Under the pieces are notes generated by a model that did no database searches, was not told where the DNA came from, and worked only from the letters and a program-made list of their open reading frames with translations. Shown here in pieces: positions 63,490 to 64,000 of a stretch of DNA of 64,000 bases (position 1 is the first letter of the stretch; each line of letters opens with the position of its first letter). The translations under genes and the position numbers were made by a program. The stretch comes from Verrucosispora sp. NA02020 (lineage in GTDB: Bacteria > Actinomycetota > Actinomycetes > Mycobacteriales > Micromonosporaceae). The DNA lies in assembly GCF_013364215.1 (NCBI RefSeq), contig NZ_CP054923.1, positions 3,596,001 through 3,660,000 of the forward strand, read 5' to 3'.

Positions 63490-63537
63490 GGGGGCGGGTG
63501 CCGCCCGAGGAGTCCCTACCGGTCGGCACCCGCCCCC
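63490..63537 (+). promoter_or_regulatory. Intercistronic hairpin in the sugar ABC operon
   Basis: Perfect 14-bp stem (63490-63503 with 63524-63537) ten bases after the binding-protein stop and 45 bases before the permease gene. Typical of hairpins that stabilise the upstream message or attenuate transcription so that binding protein exceeds permease. Confidence 0.6.
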
Positions 63538-63582
63538 GCCGCGCCCACGTTCGGTCCGTCAGCGAAGGAAACGAGAGGTCCC

Positions 63583-64000
63583 ATGAGCGTCACCGCACCG
63601 TCTCGCCCGCCCAGTGCGGCGACACGGCGCCGCGCCCGTCCCCGAGGTCGTCAGGCACTGCTCGGCTGGCTCTACGCGATGCCGACCGCGGTCTTCGTGG
63701 CGCTGCTGTTCGCCGTGCCGCTGCTGCTGGTCATCAAGATGTCGCTGTCGCGGTGGCCGCTGCTCACCGGTGACCAGGGGTTCAACGCGCCCGACAACTT
63801 CGTGAAGGCGGTCGAGCACCGCTTCTTCACCGACTCGGTGGTGTTCACCCTCAAGTACACGGCGCTCGCGACCGTGCTGCTGCTGACGCTCGCTCTCGGG
63901 TTGGCCCTGCTGGTGCAGGAGTCCAGCCGGTGGAACAACCTGCTGCGGGCCTCGTTCCTGATCCCCAGCGCGCTCGGCCTGGCCTCGGCGTCGCTGCTGT
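63583..64000 (+). CDS. Sugar ABC transporter permease (MalF-like), 3' truncated by window edge
   Basis: 139 residues visible from ATG 63583 (GAGAGG upstream). Arg-rich cytoplasmic tail, first membrane span (LYAMPTAVFVALLFAVPLLLV), then the N-terminal loop with FNAPDNFVKAV and a second and third span. A MalG-like second permease is expected beyond the window. Confidence 0.88.
   Translation, partial: MSVTAPSRPPSAATRRRARPRGRQALLGWLYAMPTAVFVALLFAVPLLLVIKMSLSRWPLLTGDQGFNAPDNFVKAVEHRFFTDSVVFTLKYTALATVLLLTLALGLALLVQESSRWNNLLRASFLIPSALGLASASLL

Overview
The window is high-GC DNA from an actinobacterium, most likely a Micromonosporaceae member (Micromonospora-like). The signs are strong G/C third-position bias, secreted polysaccharidases with CBM2, CBM13 and Thr-Pro-rich linkers, many LacI/TetR/XRE regulators, and three copies of an intergenic palindrome of the type scattered through Micromonospora genomes. 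That assignment is inference from content, not from a marker gene.

Layout. 1-7.1 kb is a hemicellulose block: a 5'-truncated CBM13-GH43 glycosidase, a LacI regulator, a GH10 xylanase-CBM2 and a CE1-type esterase-CBM2. 7.3-20.5 kb reads as a complete L-fucose programme: an RbsB/A/C-type sugar ABC transporter, L-fuconate dehydratase, a fuconolactonase-type amidohydrolase, a FadR-type GntR regulator, a zinc dehydrogenase, a KduD-like SDR and a Tat-exported GH95 fucosidase. Palindromes of the form ACRTC-N-GAYGT sit in front of the transporter operon, the regulator/dehydrogenase pair and the fucosidase. 20.5-24.6 kb is the wreck of an integrative element: 136-bp direct repeats that start in a tRNA-Val 3' end, a truncated tyrosine integrase, a frameshifted excisionase and a beheaded neighbouring gene. 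Inside it lies one intact gene, a DUF262-HNH-RAMA nuclease that is probably a modification-dependent defence enzyme. 24.8-28.0 kb holds small hypothetical and XRE-type regulatory genes.

28.1-33.6 kb contains a quinone oxidoreductase behind a MerR-type promoter, a secreted ricin-type lectin and, divergent from it, the most striking gene of the window: a 1238-residue secreted protein joining a beta-helix, a complete CdtB-like (cytolethal distending toxin) DNase/phosphatase domain and two ricin-like C-terminal domains. 33.7-42.0 kb is accessory metabolism under TetR control: SDRs, an ABC-2 exporter and a ketopantoate-reductase-like protein, several with visible operator arrays. 42-57.6 kb is mixed: a LuxR-family ATPase without its HTH, a yybP-ykoY (Mn2+) riboswitch in front of a small membrane protein, a GH114 protein, a trypsin-like protease, an AlkD glycosylase, a TAP-type peptidase, a UBP zinc finger, two PLP enzymes and a DUF2975/XRE pair. 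57.7-64 kb has a CBM2-linked metallopeptidase, two LacI regulators and the start of a sugar ABC transporter, with a shared LacI-like operator at three sites; it runs off the window end.

Functionally the window is mostly about finding, cutting and importing plant or fungal polymers, with each catabolic block carrying its own local repressor. The CdtB-lectin protein and the RAMA-linked nuclease stand out as toxin-like and defence functions.
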